Source: Candidatus Dormiibacterota bacterium (GTDB taxonomy: Bacteria; Chloroflexota; Dormibacteria; Dormibacterales; Dormibacteraceae). From it: DNA of 64,000 nt. The translations under genes were made by a program, and so were the position numbers. Shown here piece by piece: positions 42,981 through 51,626 of this stretch. The stretch is taken from NCBI GenBank assembly GCA_003139695.1, contig PLJM01000012.1, forward strand, positions 62,001-126,000, given 5' to 3'. Under the pieces are notes generated by a model. It searched no databases. It was not told the DNA's origin and saw only the letters and a list, made by a program, of their open reading frames with translations. The first letter of the stretch is position 1; every line of letters starts with the position of its first letter.

Positions 42981-43749
42981 GCTGATCGAATTGGAGCAGC
43001 AGCTGAGCCGTTTAGGCGCGGAGCTCGAGTGGCCGGCCACCCCGAACCTGGCGCCTGCCGTCGCCCGGCAAATCGCAAGACGGCAACCCCGGTTCGACAA
43101 TCGCTGGGCGATGGCTGCGGCCGCCGTGATTCTGGCCCTGGCGGCGCTCGGCGCGTATACGCCGAGCCGCGAGGCCATCGCGAGCTGGATAAACGTTCAT
43201 ACGTTTTTTCGAACGGTCCCCCACCTCTCAACTCCGTCTCCACGGCCATCTGGTTCTTTGGGTCAGCGCCTCGACCTGGGCCAACAGACCACGCTCGCAG
43301 GGGCCAGCACCGCAGTCAAATGGCATTTGCTGGTGCCCGCCTCTCTGGGCCAGCCTGGCGAGGTCTATCTTCAGCAGCCGTCGATCGCTCCATCGGATGG
43401 TGAGGTGACGCTGGTCTATGCAGCAGGACAAGGACTTCCCGCTGCCAATGAGACGGGCGTAGGAGTCCTCGTCACCGAGGCGCGCGGCAGCGTCAACAGC
43501 ATTTTCTTCAGCAAGATGATCGGGCCGGGAACCACGATCGAGCCGGTGACAGTCGGAGGCAGCCCCGGATACTGGGTCGCCGGCGCCCCGCACGTGTTCG
43601 TGTTCGTCGACAGTTCTGGCAACGTGCGGCTCGAGACTCTCCGGCTTGCCACCAACACGCTTCTGATCAATGTCGGTGGGACCGTGGTCAGGATCGAAGG
43701 CAACCTGACCAAGGCCCAGGCCCTCGCAATCGCTGCATCGCTCGCCTGA
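42973..43749 (+). CDS. probable membrane anti-sigma factor
   Basis: The 258-residue protein (TTG start inside the sigma gene) has a 45-residue cytosolic N-terminus with a helical LEQQLSRLGAELEW segment, one membrane helix (about residues 48-66, WAMAAAAVILALAALGAY) and a 190-residue extracytoplasmic beta-rich domain. No ZAS zinc motif is present. Position and topology suggest control of the sigma factor at 42417. Confidence 0.65.
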   Translation: MPELIELEQQLSRLGAELEWPATPNLAPAVARQIARRQPRFDNRWAMAAAAVILALAALGAYTPSREAIASWINVHTFFRTVPHLSTPSPRPSGSLGQRLDLGQQTTLAGASTAVKWHLLVPASLGQPGEVYLQQPSIAPSDGEVTLVYAAGQGLPAANETGVGVLVTEARGSVNSIFFSKMIGPGTTIEPVTVGGSPGYWVAGAPHVFVFVDSSGNVRLETLRLATNTLLINVGGTVVRIEGNLTKAQALAIAASLA

Positions 43750-43776
43750 GGGGAACCCGCATCGTGTGGGCGGTGT

Positions 43777-45057
43777 ATGGAAGGCGAGGTGAGAATCACG
43801 CGAGCCCTTCTAACCACGGCGGCGTCGGCGTTTCTGGTGGCAAGCTGCGGCCCCTCCAACACTGGACCAGTGCCCCTCGGCGCTGACTACAAGCTGTACA
43901 CCGCGACCTCGTCGCAGAGCTCTCAGCAGATCAGCGTGATCGACACCCGCTCGCACAGGGTGGACCGCAGCCTGCCCCTTGGGACGCCATCGCCTGACTG
44001 GGCTCATCTCTATTCGGTGGAGGGCAACGCCCTCGTCGACCTCGATCCAAGCACCGGGGCGGCGCTACACACCCTGCAGCTATCCAGCGCATTTCAGCTC
44101 CCGATGGCGACCATGAGCGGGTTGCCTGGAGGCCTCTCTCAGGACGGCCGGTGGCTGGTCCTCGAAGCCTTCGACTCACCGGTCAACGCTCCCCCGACCG
44201 CCACGCATTTCCTGCTGGTGGACACGTCGTACGCGAATGCGGCGAAGCGAATCGATTTGCCTGGCTACTTCCAGTTCGACGCGGTCAGCAACGACGGCCA
44301 GCGCATTTATATGATCCAGTACCTCTCGAGCGACAGCTACCACGTGCGTGTCTTCAACGTCGTCACCGCACAGCTGGACCCAACGATCATCGTCGACAAG
44401 ACCGATGGCAGCGCCGCGATGGCCGGATTGAGAATCGCGGGGGTTGCCTCGCATGACGGTCACTGGCTGTACAGCGTTTACATCCGCAAGAACCAGGGCG
44501 CGTTCATCCACGCGCTCAGCCTCGACGGAACCATCGCGTTCTGCCTCGACCTGCCGGGACCGGGTTACGCAGCGAGCCTGGCTGCGTTTGACTGGTCGGT
44601 TGCTCTGAGCGCCAACGGCTCTCGCCTTTACGCGGCCAACGGGGCTCTGGGGTTGGTCGCCGAGCTCGATGCGAGCAACGCTGGCCCGAGCCTCCTTCGG
44701 ACCGGCCACATCGACACTCTGGCCCAGTCCGCCGGTCTCATCCAGGGCGTGAAGGCCAAAGAGTTCGGTGGCAACGGCGCTGTCCTCAGCCCAGACGGAC
44801 GAACGCTGGTGACAATCGGCACCAAGGGCGTGACGTGGATCGATATCGCCTCCTTCCGCCCCACCGGCCGGCAGCTCAGTGACTGGACGATCTGGGGCCT
44901 TGCGTTGAGCCCGAAAGGCGACCAGCTCTACGCGGTCAGCGACGGAGGCATGATCGCCGAGATATCGATGACCGGCGCGCACGCGGCGTCCACGTTCGCA
45001 GGAGCCGCCGGCCAGCCGATGGGTTTGATCAGGGTGGAGGCGGCTCAGGCTCCTTGA
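43777..45057 (+). CDS. lipoprotein with YncE-like beta-propeller
   Basis: The 426-residue product has a lipobox (FLVASC, cysteine about residue 24) and a seven-bladed-propeller-like domain with repeats such as ISVIDTRSHRVDRSLPLG, SANGSRLYAANGALG, SPDGRTLVTIG and SPKGDQLYAVSDGG. It follows the putative anti-sigma factor by 27 bp and may be a target or sensor of that system. Function unknown. Confidence 0.7.
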   Translation: MEGEVRITRALLTTAASAFLVASCGPSNTGPVPLGADYKLYTATSSQSSQQISVIDTRSHRVDRSLPLGTPSPDWAHLYSVEGNALVDLDPSTGAALHTLQLSSAFQLPMATMSGLPGGLSQDGRWLVLEAFDSPVNAPPTATHFLLVDTSYANAAKRIDLPGYFQFDAVSNDGQRIYMIQYLSSDSYHVRVFNVVTAQLDPTIIVDKTDGSAAMAGLRIAGVASHDGHWLYSVYIRKNQGAFIHALSLDGTIAFCLDLPGPGYAASLAAFDWSVALSANGSRLYAANGALGLVAELDASNAGPSLLRTGHIDTLAQSAGLIQGVKAKEFGGNGAVLSPDGRTLVTIGTKGVTWIDIASFRPTGRQLSDWTIWGLALSPKGDQLYAVSDGGMIAEISMTGAHAASTFAGAAGQPMGLIRVEAAQAP

Positions 45058-45214
45058 CGGCGAGCGGTTCGTAGCCGCGGCACTGCAGCACCGGTAGGCG
45101 TGGGTATCGTGGAAACGACGCGTCAGTCTTGGACCGCTCGCACATCCAGAAAGTGCTGCGCGCCGCGGTCACCGTTCGCGAATGCTTGCACGATGTACAT
45201 AGGCCGGGTTCCAA
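45029..45214 (-). CDS. small cysteine-motif protein (61 aa)
   Basis: A TTG start at 45214 gives LCTSCKHSRTV near the N-terminus, then STFWMCERS, and FPRYPRLPVLQCRGYEP. The pattern C-x2-C, C, C with an F-P-R-Y-P-x-L-P-V segment looks like a conserved short zinc-binding protein family that I recall from actinobacteria and relatives without known function. It overlaps the end of the convergent lipoprotein gene by 29 bp and lies just downstream of the exonuclease gene on the same strand. Confidence 0.6.
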   Translation of the reverse strand: MEPGLCTSCKHSRTVTAARSTFWMCERSKTDASFPRYPRLPVLQCRGYEPLAVKEPEPPPP

Positions 45215-45224
45215 GCGGCGTGGC

Positions 45225-46073
45225 CTAGATCAGCGCCAGGGCGTTCAACAACCTCTGGAACGAGCTCGTGACGCCATATCGCTTGCCGAGCTCCTCCACC
45301 CGCTTCGGGTCGTCGGGATATCGATCGCGCCGGCCGGGCGGCACCTCGATCTCGAGGTCGGTGACGGGCTGCACGATGCGGCTCGCCTTTCTCAGGTACT
45401 CCGCATCCGCCGCCCGGAAAATGCCGGCTTCGAGCATCGCGCCCACCGACCCGTAGCGCCGCACGAGGTCAGCCGCTCTCTTGGCGCCGATACCGGCGAC
45501 GCCAGGCAGTCCATCCGAGGGATCACCACGCAGAGTGGCGAAGTCGGCGTAGCCCCGGCCGGGAATCGAGTACCGTCGCGCGACCTCGGCCTCATCGACC
45601 TCGGCCAGGCCTGTCTTCTCGGGATACAGGACGATGACCTCGCGGTCCCTAATAAGGCTGAAGAGGTCTCGGTCGCCGCTGTAGATCTCAACTGGAGTCT
45701 CCACTCGCGCGACCAGGGAGGCGATGACGTCCTCCGCCTCGTAGTCCGGCACGCCCAGCGCGTCGATACCAACCGCCGCGAGGCACTCCATGACCACGGG
45801 CATCTGCGGCTCCAGCAACGGCGGCACGGGCTCCGCTGTCCGGTGCTCCTTGTAGCTGGGAAGCAGCTCGACGCGCCAGTCCGGACGCCAGTCCTCATCG
45901 GTGGTTAGCGCCAGCCGTTTCGGCCTGCGGTCGGTGATCAAGCGGGCGAGGGTTTCCAGGGTTCCGCGGATCGCATTCGTCAGCGTGCCGTCTGGCGCCC
46001 GCGTCGTCTGCGGCACGCCGTAGAAAGCTCTGAAGATCAAGCTCGACCCATCAACCAGCAACCATTCAGGCAA
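45225..46073 (-). CDS. stand-alone 5'-3' exonuclease (Pol I N-terminal type)
   Basis: The 282-residue protein corresponds to the 5' nuclease domain of DNA polymerase I: LLVDGSSLIFRAFYG with the first metal aspartate, SYKEHR arch segment, DYEAEDVIASL, IYSGDRDLFSL and the helix-3-turn-helix GDPSDGLPGVAGIGAKRAADLVRRYG. There is no polymerase domain. It would remove RNA primers or flaps. Divergent from the lipoprotein gene at 46110 over a palindromic promoter region. Confidence 0.92.
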   Translation of the reverse strand: MPEWLLVDGSSLIFRAFYGVPQTTRAPDGTLTNAIRGTLETLARLITDRRPKRLALTTDEDWRPDWRVELLPSYKEHRTAEPVPPLLEPQMPVVMECLAAVGIDALGVPDYEAEDVIASLVARVETPVEIYSGDRDLFSLIRDREVIVLYPEKTGLAEVDEAEVARRYSIPGRGYADFATLRGDPSDGLPGVAGIGAKRAADLVRRYGSVGAMLEAGIFRAADAEYLRKASRIVQPVTDLEIEVPPGRRDRYPDDPKRVEELGKRYGVTSSFQRLLNALALI

Positions 46074-46082
46074 GGTGGCCTG

Positions 46083-46100
46083 ATCCTAGCCGCTTAGGAT
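46083..46100. promoter_or_regulatory. palindromic overlapping divergent -10 elements
   Basis: ATCCTA (46083-46088) and TAGGAT (46095-46100) form a perfect 6-bp inverted repeat with a 6-bp spacer. TAGGAT on the plus strand lies 9 bp before the TTG start of the lipoprotein gene; the mirrored TAGGAT on the minus strand points to the exonuclease gene. It may be a divergent promoter or an operator. Confidence 0.4.
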
Positions 46101-46109
46101 GGCGGTGCT

Positions 46110-47303
46110 TTGAGGACCCTGGCAGCGCTTGCGGCGGTGGTGGTTGTCAGCTGTTCGGGTTCGTCGCAATCGCACACGCCTCCCTCTCCCGTCGCGTCCG
46201 CCAGCCCCATCGCGTCAAACCCAGCTGAATCCAAAGCCGCGGACTTTCGCATTCGACTCGATCTTCTTCTGGGTGAGCACGTGCTCATCATCGCCAAGCA
46301 GTCTTCGGCTCCGGCCAGGCAGGCCGAGTACACCAGCTACCTACTCCTGCTCACCACCAATAGCACCGACCTCACGGAGCTGGTGCGATCGGCTATGGGC
46401 GACAGCGTGGCCGGTCGCTTCGAGCAAATCTGGAACGCGCAGAACAACTACCTCGTGAATTACACGATCGGCCTGGTCACTCACAACAAGGCCAAATCGG
46501 ACGCGGCATATTCGGGCCTCTCCGGCACGTTCGTACCGCAGTTCTCGCAATTCTTGAACGATGTGACGCAGATCCCGTCCAGCCTGATCAGGCCGCTCGT
46601 AAGCCAGCACATGCTCGAGATGAGGGCAATGCTGGACGACCAGCTGGCGAAAAACTATCCACGGCTTTACGCCGATCTAAGAATGTCGTACGCACATGCG
46701 ACCCAGATGGGCGACTCGATCGCGCCGAGGATCGCCGGGAGGTTTCCCGACAAGTTTCCAGGCAATCTATCGAGTCCAGCCGTGGATCTACGCGCGTTAC
46801 TGAACATCCGGTTACAGGAGCATTCGTACCTCGCGACGATGCGAACCAACGCCATCGCCGGGCGCCGATCAGCGGAGCAGGTGGCCGCGGCCGGCGCCCT
46901 GGTTGAGAATGCGAGCGCGCTCGACGCTATGTTCACCGACCTGTTCGGTGCGCCCTCTGCCGCTGGGTTCGACCATGCCTGGGCTGCCGGCAACGCGGCC
47001 GTGACCGCCTATGCATCGGCGCCTACCGAGGCATCAAAGCAGAGTGCGTTGGGCCAGATGAACGATGCCTTCGTCACGCAGCTCTCAGCCTGGCTGGCGG
47101 ACACCACTGACCCCGGGACTGATGCGTCGAGCCTGGTGCTCGAGTCAGAGCTCCAGGCGGTCGTCACCGTCATCGACGATCAGCGTGCGAGGTCGTGGTC
47201 GAGGCTGGCGGCAGACGATAGGTCCGCAGCAGCGTCAACCGAGGTGGTCGCGGATGTCATCGCAGCAGCCGCGATCGCCAAGCTCCACGCGAGGTTTGGC
47301 TAG
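46110..47303 (+). CDS. helical lipoprotein with internal duplication
   Basis: The 397-residue product (TTG start) has a lipobox (VVVVSC, cysteine about residue 15) and a long helical region made of two similar halves: RLDLLLGEHVLIIAKQS with FEQIWNAQNNYLVNYT in the first and NIRLQEHSYLATMRTNAI with FDHAWAAGNAAVTAYA in the second. The histidine in GEH/QEH is shared by both. It is expected outside the membrane. No family recognised; the repeat resembles a duplicated four-helix bundle. Confidence 0.6.
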   Translation: MRTLAALAAVVVVSCSGSSQSHTPPSPVASASPIASNPAESKAADFRIRLDLLLGEHVLIIAKQSSAPARQAEYTSYLLLLTTNSTDLTELVRSAMGDSVAGRFEQIWNAQNNYLVNYTIGLVTHNKAKSDAAYSGLSGTFVPQFSQFLNDVTQIPSSLIRPLVSQHMLEMRAMLDDQLAKNYPRLYADLRMSYAHATQMGDSIAPRIAGRFPDKFPGNLSSPAVDLRALLNIRLQEHSYLATMRTNAIAGRRSAEQVAAAGALVENASALDAMFTDLFGAPSAAGFDHAWAAGNAAVTAYASAPTEASKQSALGQMNDAFVTQLSAWLADTTDPGTDASSLVLESELQAVVTVIDDQRARSWSRLAADDRSAAASTEVVADVIAAAAIAKLHARFG

Positions 47304-48580
47304 TCGAGGGCTGAGGCGATGATCTCCAGGCCCGTCGCGGCCTCCTCGTGGTCGAGGATCAGCGGCGGGCAGATGCGGACGGCGCGCGCGCCCGCGGTCA
47401 GCAGCAACAACCCGCGCTCGAAGGCGTTCTGGACGAGCTGCCCAGCTTGCTCCGCGGTCTTCATCTCCAGCGCGACCATCAGCCCGAGGCCTCGCACGTC
47501 GGTGACCTGGTCGTGCGTTTGCGCGATCTCGCGCAGCCCATCTTGAAGCTGCGCGCCCACCTTCGAGGCATTGGTCATCAGTCCCTCCTCGAGCAGGTCG
47601 AGCGTGGCCAGGCCGGCGGAGCAGGCCAGCGGGTTGCCGCCGAAGGTGCTGCCGTGCGAGCCGGGAGGCCAGCTCATCTGCTCAGCCCGCGCGATAAAGG
47701 CGCCCAGCGGGAGCCCTGAGGCGATGCCCTTGGCCAGGCACACAATGTCGGGCTCGACGCCCCAGTGCTCGACCGCAAGGAACTGCCCCGTCCGGCCCAT
47801 GCCCGATTGCACCTCATCCGCGACCAGAAGGATTCCGTGCTTGAGGGTGAGCTCCCTGAGGCGTGGAAGGAAATCGTCGGGTGGCACCAGGTAGCCGCCC
47901 TCGCCCTGGATCGGCTCCACGAAGACGGCAGCCACGCTCTCGGGGGGAGCGACGGTGCTGAACAGCTCTTCGAGCCGCGCCATCGAATCGTCAGTGGTCA
48001 CTCCTCGCGAAGCAGACGGGTACGGGGCGTGGAAGACCGATGAGAGAAGAGGGGCGAAGCGGCGGCGCTGGCTGGCCTTGGAGGCCGTCAGCGACAGCGC
48101 ACCGAAGGTGCGGCCGTGGAACCCTCCGATGAACGCCACATAACTCGGCCTGCCCGTGGCGTAGCGCGCGAGCTTCATAGCGCCTTCGATCGCCTCGGCC
48201 CCCGAGTTGGTGAAGAACACCTTGGCCGGGGTGCCCGGCAGGATCTTGGCCTCCAGGCGCTCGGCCAGCTCGATCTCGGAGCGGTAGTAGAAGTCGGTGC
48301 CGGACATATGCAGGAATCGCTTTGCCTGCTCCTCGATCGCTGCGACGACCCTGGGATGGGAAAAGCCTGTGGTGTTGACTGCGATCCCGGCCGTGAAGTC
48401 CAGGAAGGTGTTGCCGTCGACATCCGTGGCCCAGCACCCCTCGCCTCGCTCCATCACAAAGGGGTAGGCGCGGGTGAAGCTGGGAGACATCGCCCTGGCG
48501 TCTCGGGCGATCAGCTCGGCGGCCTTGGGACCTGGGAGCGCGGTTTTCGTCTCGGGGGTTCGGCGCGCGGTCTTCACCAA
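47300..48580 (-). CDS. class III aminotransferase (4-aminobutyrate/acetylornithine type)
   Basis: The 426-residue PLP enzyme has TNSGAEAIEGAMKLAR, GGFHGRTFGALSLTASK, EPIQGEGGYLVPP, LLVADEVQSGMGRTG and the PLP lysine in CLAKGIASGLPLG. The GRTFGALSLTASK and GMGRTG segments resemble GabT. It probably transfers the amino group of an omega-amino acid to 2-oxoglutarate. No gabD-like gene is adjacent. The pathway is therefore open. Confidence 0.88.
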   Translation of the reverse strand: MVKTARRTPETKTALPGPKAAELIARDARAMSPSFTRAYPFVMERGEGCWATDVDGNTFLDFTAGIAVNTTGFSHPRVVAAIEEQAKRFLHMSGTDFYYRSEIELAERLEAKILPGTPAKVFFTNSGAEAIEGAMKLARYATGRPSYVAFIGGFHGRTFGALSLTASKASQRRRFAPLLSSVFHAPYPSASRGVTTDDSMARLEELFSTVAPPESVAAVFVEPIQGEGGYLVPPDDFLPRLRELTLKHGILLVADEVQSGMGRTGQFLAVEHWGVEPDIVCLAKGIASGLPLGAFIARAEQMSWPPGSHGSTFGGNPLACSAGLATLDLLEEGLMTNASKVGAQLQDGLREIAQTHDQVTDVRGLGLMVALEMKTAEQAGQLVQNAFERGLLLLTAGARAVRICPPLILDHEEAATGLEIIASALD

Positions 48581-48682
48581 GGTTGGGGCCCGCCGGACAA
48601 AGTCATCCTGGCGAAGGTATCAGACCCCACGAGGTGCGGTCCGCGAGGTCCGGCCGGGCCTCGCTGAGACAAGAGGGCCCGG

Positions 48683-49216
48683 TTGTGCTCCAATTGGGTC
48701 TTGGCAACGGGGGCTAAGACCACTTTCAGCATCCGGCCGGCGACCCGGGAGGACCTGAAGGCGGTGATGGGCATCTACAACTGGGCGGTGAACCAAACGT
48801 TCGCCACCATCGATTCCGAGCCCTTGGGGACTGAGGAGGCCGCCGCCTGGTGGGAGGCGCACGAAAAGCGCTCCAAGCTGATAGTGTCGACTGACGAAGG
48901 CGGGGTAAATGGCTGGGCGCGCCTGTTCCCTTGGAACCAGCGCGGCTTCGACATAGTGGAGGATCTCGTGTACGTCGATCCTGTCCACCACGGACGCGGT
49001 ATCGGCCGGGCGTTGCTTGCGGAGCTCATAACTGAGGCCCGCGGCCTCGGCTATCGCACGATCGTGGCCAGTATCGCGACCGACAACCGGGCCGGCCTCG
49101 AGCTTCACTCTAAGCTCGGGTTCGAGGTGGTCGGGACCATCCGCGACGCGGCCCACAAGTTCGACAGGTGGATGGACATCACGCTCGTGCAGCTGGCGCT
49201 TGAAGGGCGGGGCTGA
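48683..49216 (+). CDS. GNAT N-acetyltransferase (phosphinothricin acetyltransferase-like)
   Basis: The 177-residue product (TTG start; a second TTG a few codons later is possible) has SIRPATREDLKAVMGIYNWAV, then VEDLVYVDPVHHGRGIGRALL, the acetyl-CoA pyrophosphate loop (HGRGIG), and LELHSKLGFEVVGTIRDAAHKFDRW. The last block matches the Pat/Bar group that acetylates amino acid analogues. It is 8 bp before the hydrolase gene. Confidence 0.88.
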   Translation: MCSNWVLATGAKTTFSIRPATREDLKAVMGIYNWAVNQTFATIDSEPLGTEEAAAWWEAHEKRSKLIVSTDEGGVNGWARLFPWNQRGFDIVEDLVYVDPVHHGRGIGRALLAELITEARGLGYRTIVASIATDNRAGLELHSKLGFEVVGTIRDAAHKFDRWMDITLVQLALEGRG

Positions 49217-49224
49217 GCACCGGC

Positions 49225-50160
49225 ATGCCCCTACAACAGGTCAACGGCCAGTGGATCAACTACGAAGACACAGGCGGCGACCTCGTGCCCATCGTGCTCG
49301 CACACGGGCTGCTCATGGACCGAGAGATGTTCGCGCCCCAGATCGAAGCCGCCAAGGTCGGCAGCCGGTTCATCACGTGGGACGCGCGCTGCCACGGTGA
49401 GACGGAGAACACCGATGACCCGTTCAGCTATTGGGACCTCGCCGACGATCTGAAAGGGCTCCTCGACCATCTCGGAATCGAAAAAGCGGTCGTCGGCGGG
49501 ATGAGCCAGGGCGGTTTCGTCGCACTTCGTTTCGCGCTCAAGTACCCCGAGCGTGTTTCTGGCCTGGTTCTGATCGGAACACAAGCCGGGGTCGAGGACC
49601 CTGAGAAGGTCGCCACCTATCAGGTGATGCTTAATGTCTGGGAAGTCGACGGCCTCAACGATCAGCTCGCCGAGACCATCGCCGCGATCATCCTCGGCAA
49701 CGAATGGAAGGGTCGCGCGCCCTGGATCGCGAAGTGGCGCCAAAAACCGCGATCGCTTCTTCGCCAGGCGTTTCAGACGCTGGTGAGCCGGGACGACATT
49801 CAGCACCGGCTCGGCGAGATCACAGCGCCCGCGCTGGTGATTCACGGCAGCGCAGACGCTGCGATCGACATCGAAATGGCCCATCGGCTGTGCTCCGAGC
49901 TGGCGAACTGCCGCCAGATGGTCGCCATCGAGGGCGCCGGCCACGCCAGCAACCTCACGCACCCAAAGCTGGTGAACCTGGCGATCCAGCAGTTCATTGA
50001 CGACCTGGAGCTCTCCGCGCCTCAACGAGCTGAGCAGCGGGCGAACGCCATTCGAGCCGACGCCGAACGGCGGTCCGGCGAGAGGCGGGACCAAAGCAGC
50101 CCTCGGCGTCAAACCGTCGCTCCCGTGGACCGGCGCATGGCCGAAAGGCGCGCCCGGTAG
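49225..50160 (+). CDS. alpha/beta-hydrolase
   Basis: The 311-residue protein has the oxyanion-hole HGLLMD, the nucleophile elbow GGMSQGGFVALRFA (Ser about residue 95), the acid in VIHGSADAAIDIE and the histidine in EGAGHASNLTHP. A Lys/Arg/Glu-rich tail of about 45 residues (AERRSGERRD) is unusual and probably disordered. Substrate unknown; may form a two-gene unit with the GNAT. Confidence 0.88.
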   Translation: MPLQQVNGQWINYEDTGGDLVPIVLAHGLLMDREMFAPQIEAAKVGSRFITWDARCHGETENTDDPFSYWDLADDLKGLLDHLGIEKAVVGGMSQGGFVALRFALKYPERVSGLVLIGTQAGVEDPEKVATYQVMLNVWEVDGLNDQLAETIAAIILGNEWKGRAPWIAKWRQKPRSLLRQAFQTLVSRDDIQHRLGEITAPALVIHGSADAAIDIEMAHRLCSELANCRQMVAIEGAGHASNLTHPKLVNLAIQQFIDDLELSAPQRAEQRANAIRADAERRSGERRDQSSPRRQTVAPVDRRMAERRAR

Positions 50161-50163
50161 CGC

Positions 50164-51414
50164 TTACGGCAGGACCGTCATCCCGATCGGGATCCCGGTG
50201 GCATACGCAGGCGGATACACGATCTTCATGTCGCCGACTCCCTGCCACTGCCCGACGACCGCGGCCGACCTGGTGTTCTGACCCTCGTCCAGCGCACCCG
50301 CGGCGCCGAACTTGACGCCTCCCCCGTTGATGCTGTCGCCCACAGGCACGTCGACGTTGAGTGCCGCCGTCCGAATCGACTCGGCCGTAACGGACGCCGA
50401 AAGCTGGTTGAGCACGTTGGTGAAGAAGGTCCAGCCGCCGACGAAGCCGGCCACCGCGGGAATCGTCATGCTCGCGGCGCCGTTGGCCGCCGCGTAGGTC
50501 GATCGCGCTTGGGCGAGAAGCGCCTTGCCCACAGACGACAGTGCGGCAGGGCTGATGTCGGCGTCGGGCTTGTCCGCGGCGTAGACCCCAACCGAGCCCG
50601 CGCCAAGTCGCTGGCTGAAGGCGAGCATGCAGAACGCGGAGCTGGTGCCGATCGCGGCCTTGAGCTTGACCCCGTTGCGGAGGAGGGCTTGCCAGATCGC
50701 GACTCCATCGTCGAGATAGCTGACGTCCCACAGCACGTCCGCCCGGTCGGACGCGACACGCGCGGCGATGATATCCGCGTCGTAAACGTTCGGGTTGTAC
50801 TCGATCACATCTACAACGTTCATGCCGAGGCTGTGCGCTAGGGCCTCCTCGCCACCGCCCACCGATCGACCGTAGATGTCGTTCACGCGCACGATCACGA
50901 CACGCGGAGTCGTCGGTTTCATTTGTGGGACGAGCACGTCATGCGTGAACGTGACCGCCATCCGGCCGAGGGAGCTCCCGGTCGCTACGGTCCTGAACAC
51001 GTATTGACGCTGGGCCGTGATGGGATCGGCCACAGCCCCGGTTTCCCAGTAGATGGTTTTCAACGCCTCAGCCCTGGCCGACGCCGCTGCCGAAAGCGTG
51101 CTCCCGTAGGTACCGAGAATCGCCGGCACGTGATAGTCGCGGACGAGCTCGTCAACCGCGGCGCTTGCGGCTTGTGGAGTGGTCGCGTCCACGACCTGCA
51201 AGCGAACCTGGGCTTTTAATGCACCGGTCGACTGCGCCAGCTGAAGAGCCGCCTTGACGCCGGCGAGCTCCTCCTTGCCTCCCTCTGCCTGGGGACCGCT
51301 GAGAGGATAGATCGCGCCCAACACGAGGTCGTGGCTCTGGGTTGCCTGCGACTGCTGCCCGCATGCGACGGCGACCAGCAACGCAAAACAAGCGAGGGCA
51401 AGAAGACGGCGCAT
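50164..51414 (-). CDS. branched-chain amino acid-type periplasmic binding lipoprotein
   Basis: The 416-residue protein (ATG 51414) has a lipobox (LLVAVAC, about residue 18) and a type I periplasmic-binding fold: VLGAIYPLSGPQAEGGKEEL, ILGTYGSTLSAAASARAEALK, FRTVATGSSLGRMA, VIVRVNDIYGRSVGGG. It resembles LivJ/AmiC/UrtA proteins that bind amino acids or amides. No permease or ATPase genes accompany it in the window, so it may serve a remote transporter or act as a sensor. A structured 5' region precedes it. Confidence 0.85.
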   Translation of the reverse strand: MRRLLALACFALLVAVACGQQSQATQSHDLVLGAIYPLSGPQAEGGKEELAGVKAALQLAQSTGALKAQVRLQVVDATTPQAASAAVDELVRDYHVPAILGTYGSTLSAAASARAEALKTIYWETGAVADPITAQRQYVFRTVATGSSLGRMAVTFTHDVLVPQMKPTTPRVVIVRVNDIYGRSVGGGEEALAHSLGMNVVDVIEYNPNVYDADIIAARVASDRADVLWDVSYLDDGVAIWQALLRNGVKLKAAIGTSSAFCMLAFSQRLGAGSVGVYAADKPDADISPAALSSVGKALLAQARSTYAAANGAASMTIPAVAGFVGGWTFFTNVLNQLSASVTAESIRTAALNVDVPVGDSINGGGVKFGAAGALDEGQNTRSAAVVGQWQGVGDMKIVYPPAYATGIPIGMTVLP

Positions 51415-51461
51415 ACCGGTCAGGATATCGGCTCCGGCTGGCTCCCTAGCGTTGCAGGGTT

Positions 51462-51562
51462 GGCCGGGGTCCCCCCGGCCATGACTTTGTCTCTTTCGAC
51501 ATCCAGCATGGCAGGGAGAGACCAATTCCCAAAATAGGTCCCATCCAATAACCGGAAAGAGA
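51462..51562. other. structured intergenic region, candidate sRNA or leader
   Basis: The 211-bp gap 51415-51625 has several overlapping inverted repeats: GGCCGGGG/CCCCGGCC (51462-51480), GCCATG/CATGGC (51478-51512), GTCTCT/AGAGAC (51489-51522) and TCTCTTTC/GAAAGAGA (51490-51562). The last two use the same strand segment and are mutually exclusive. Read on the minus strand it is the leader of the binding-protein gene; read on the plus strand it leads to an intrinsic terminator. No riboswitch class recognised. Confidence 0.4.
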
Positions 51563-51594
51563 GCAGCGCATGCGGCGGAGCCGCACGCGCGATG

Positions 51595-51626
51595 AGAGGG
51601 AACCATCTGGGTTCCCTCTTATTTTT
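51595..51626 (+). terminator. intrinsic terminator on the plus strand
   Basis: A perfect 10-bp stem AGAGGGAACC/GGTTCCCTCT with loop ATCTG is followed by TTATTTTT. On the plus strand this is a textbook Rho-independent terminator, yet no plus-strand gene lies upstream. On the minus strand the stem begins 6 bp after the thioredoxin-like stop and could define that operon's 3' end. Confidence 0.65.
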
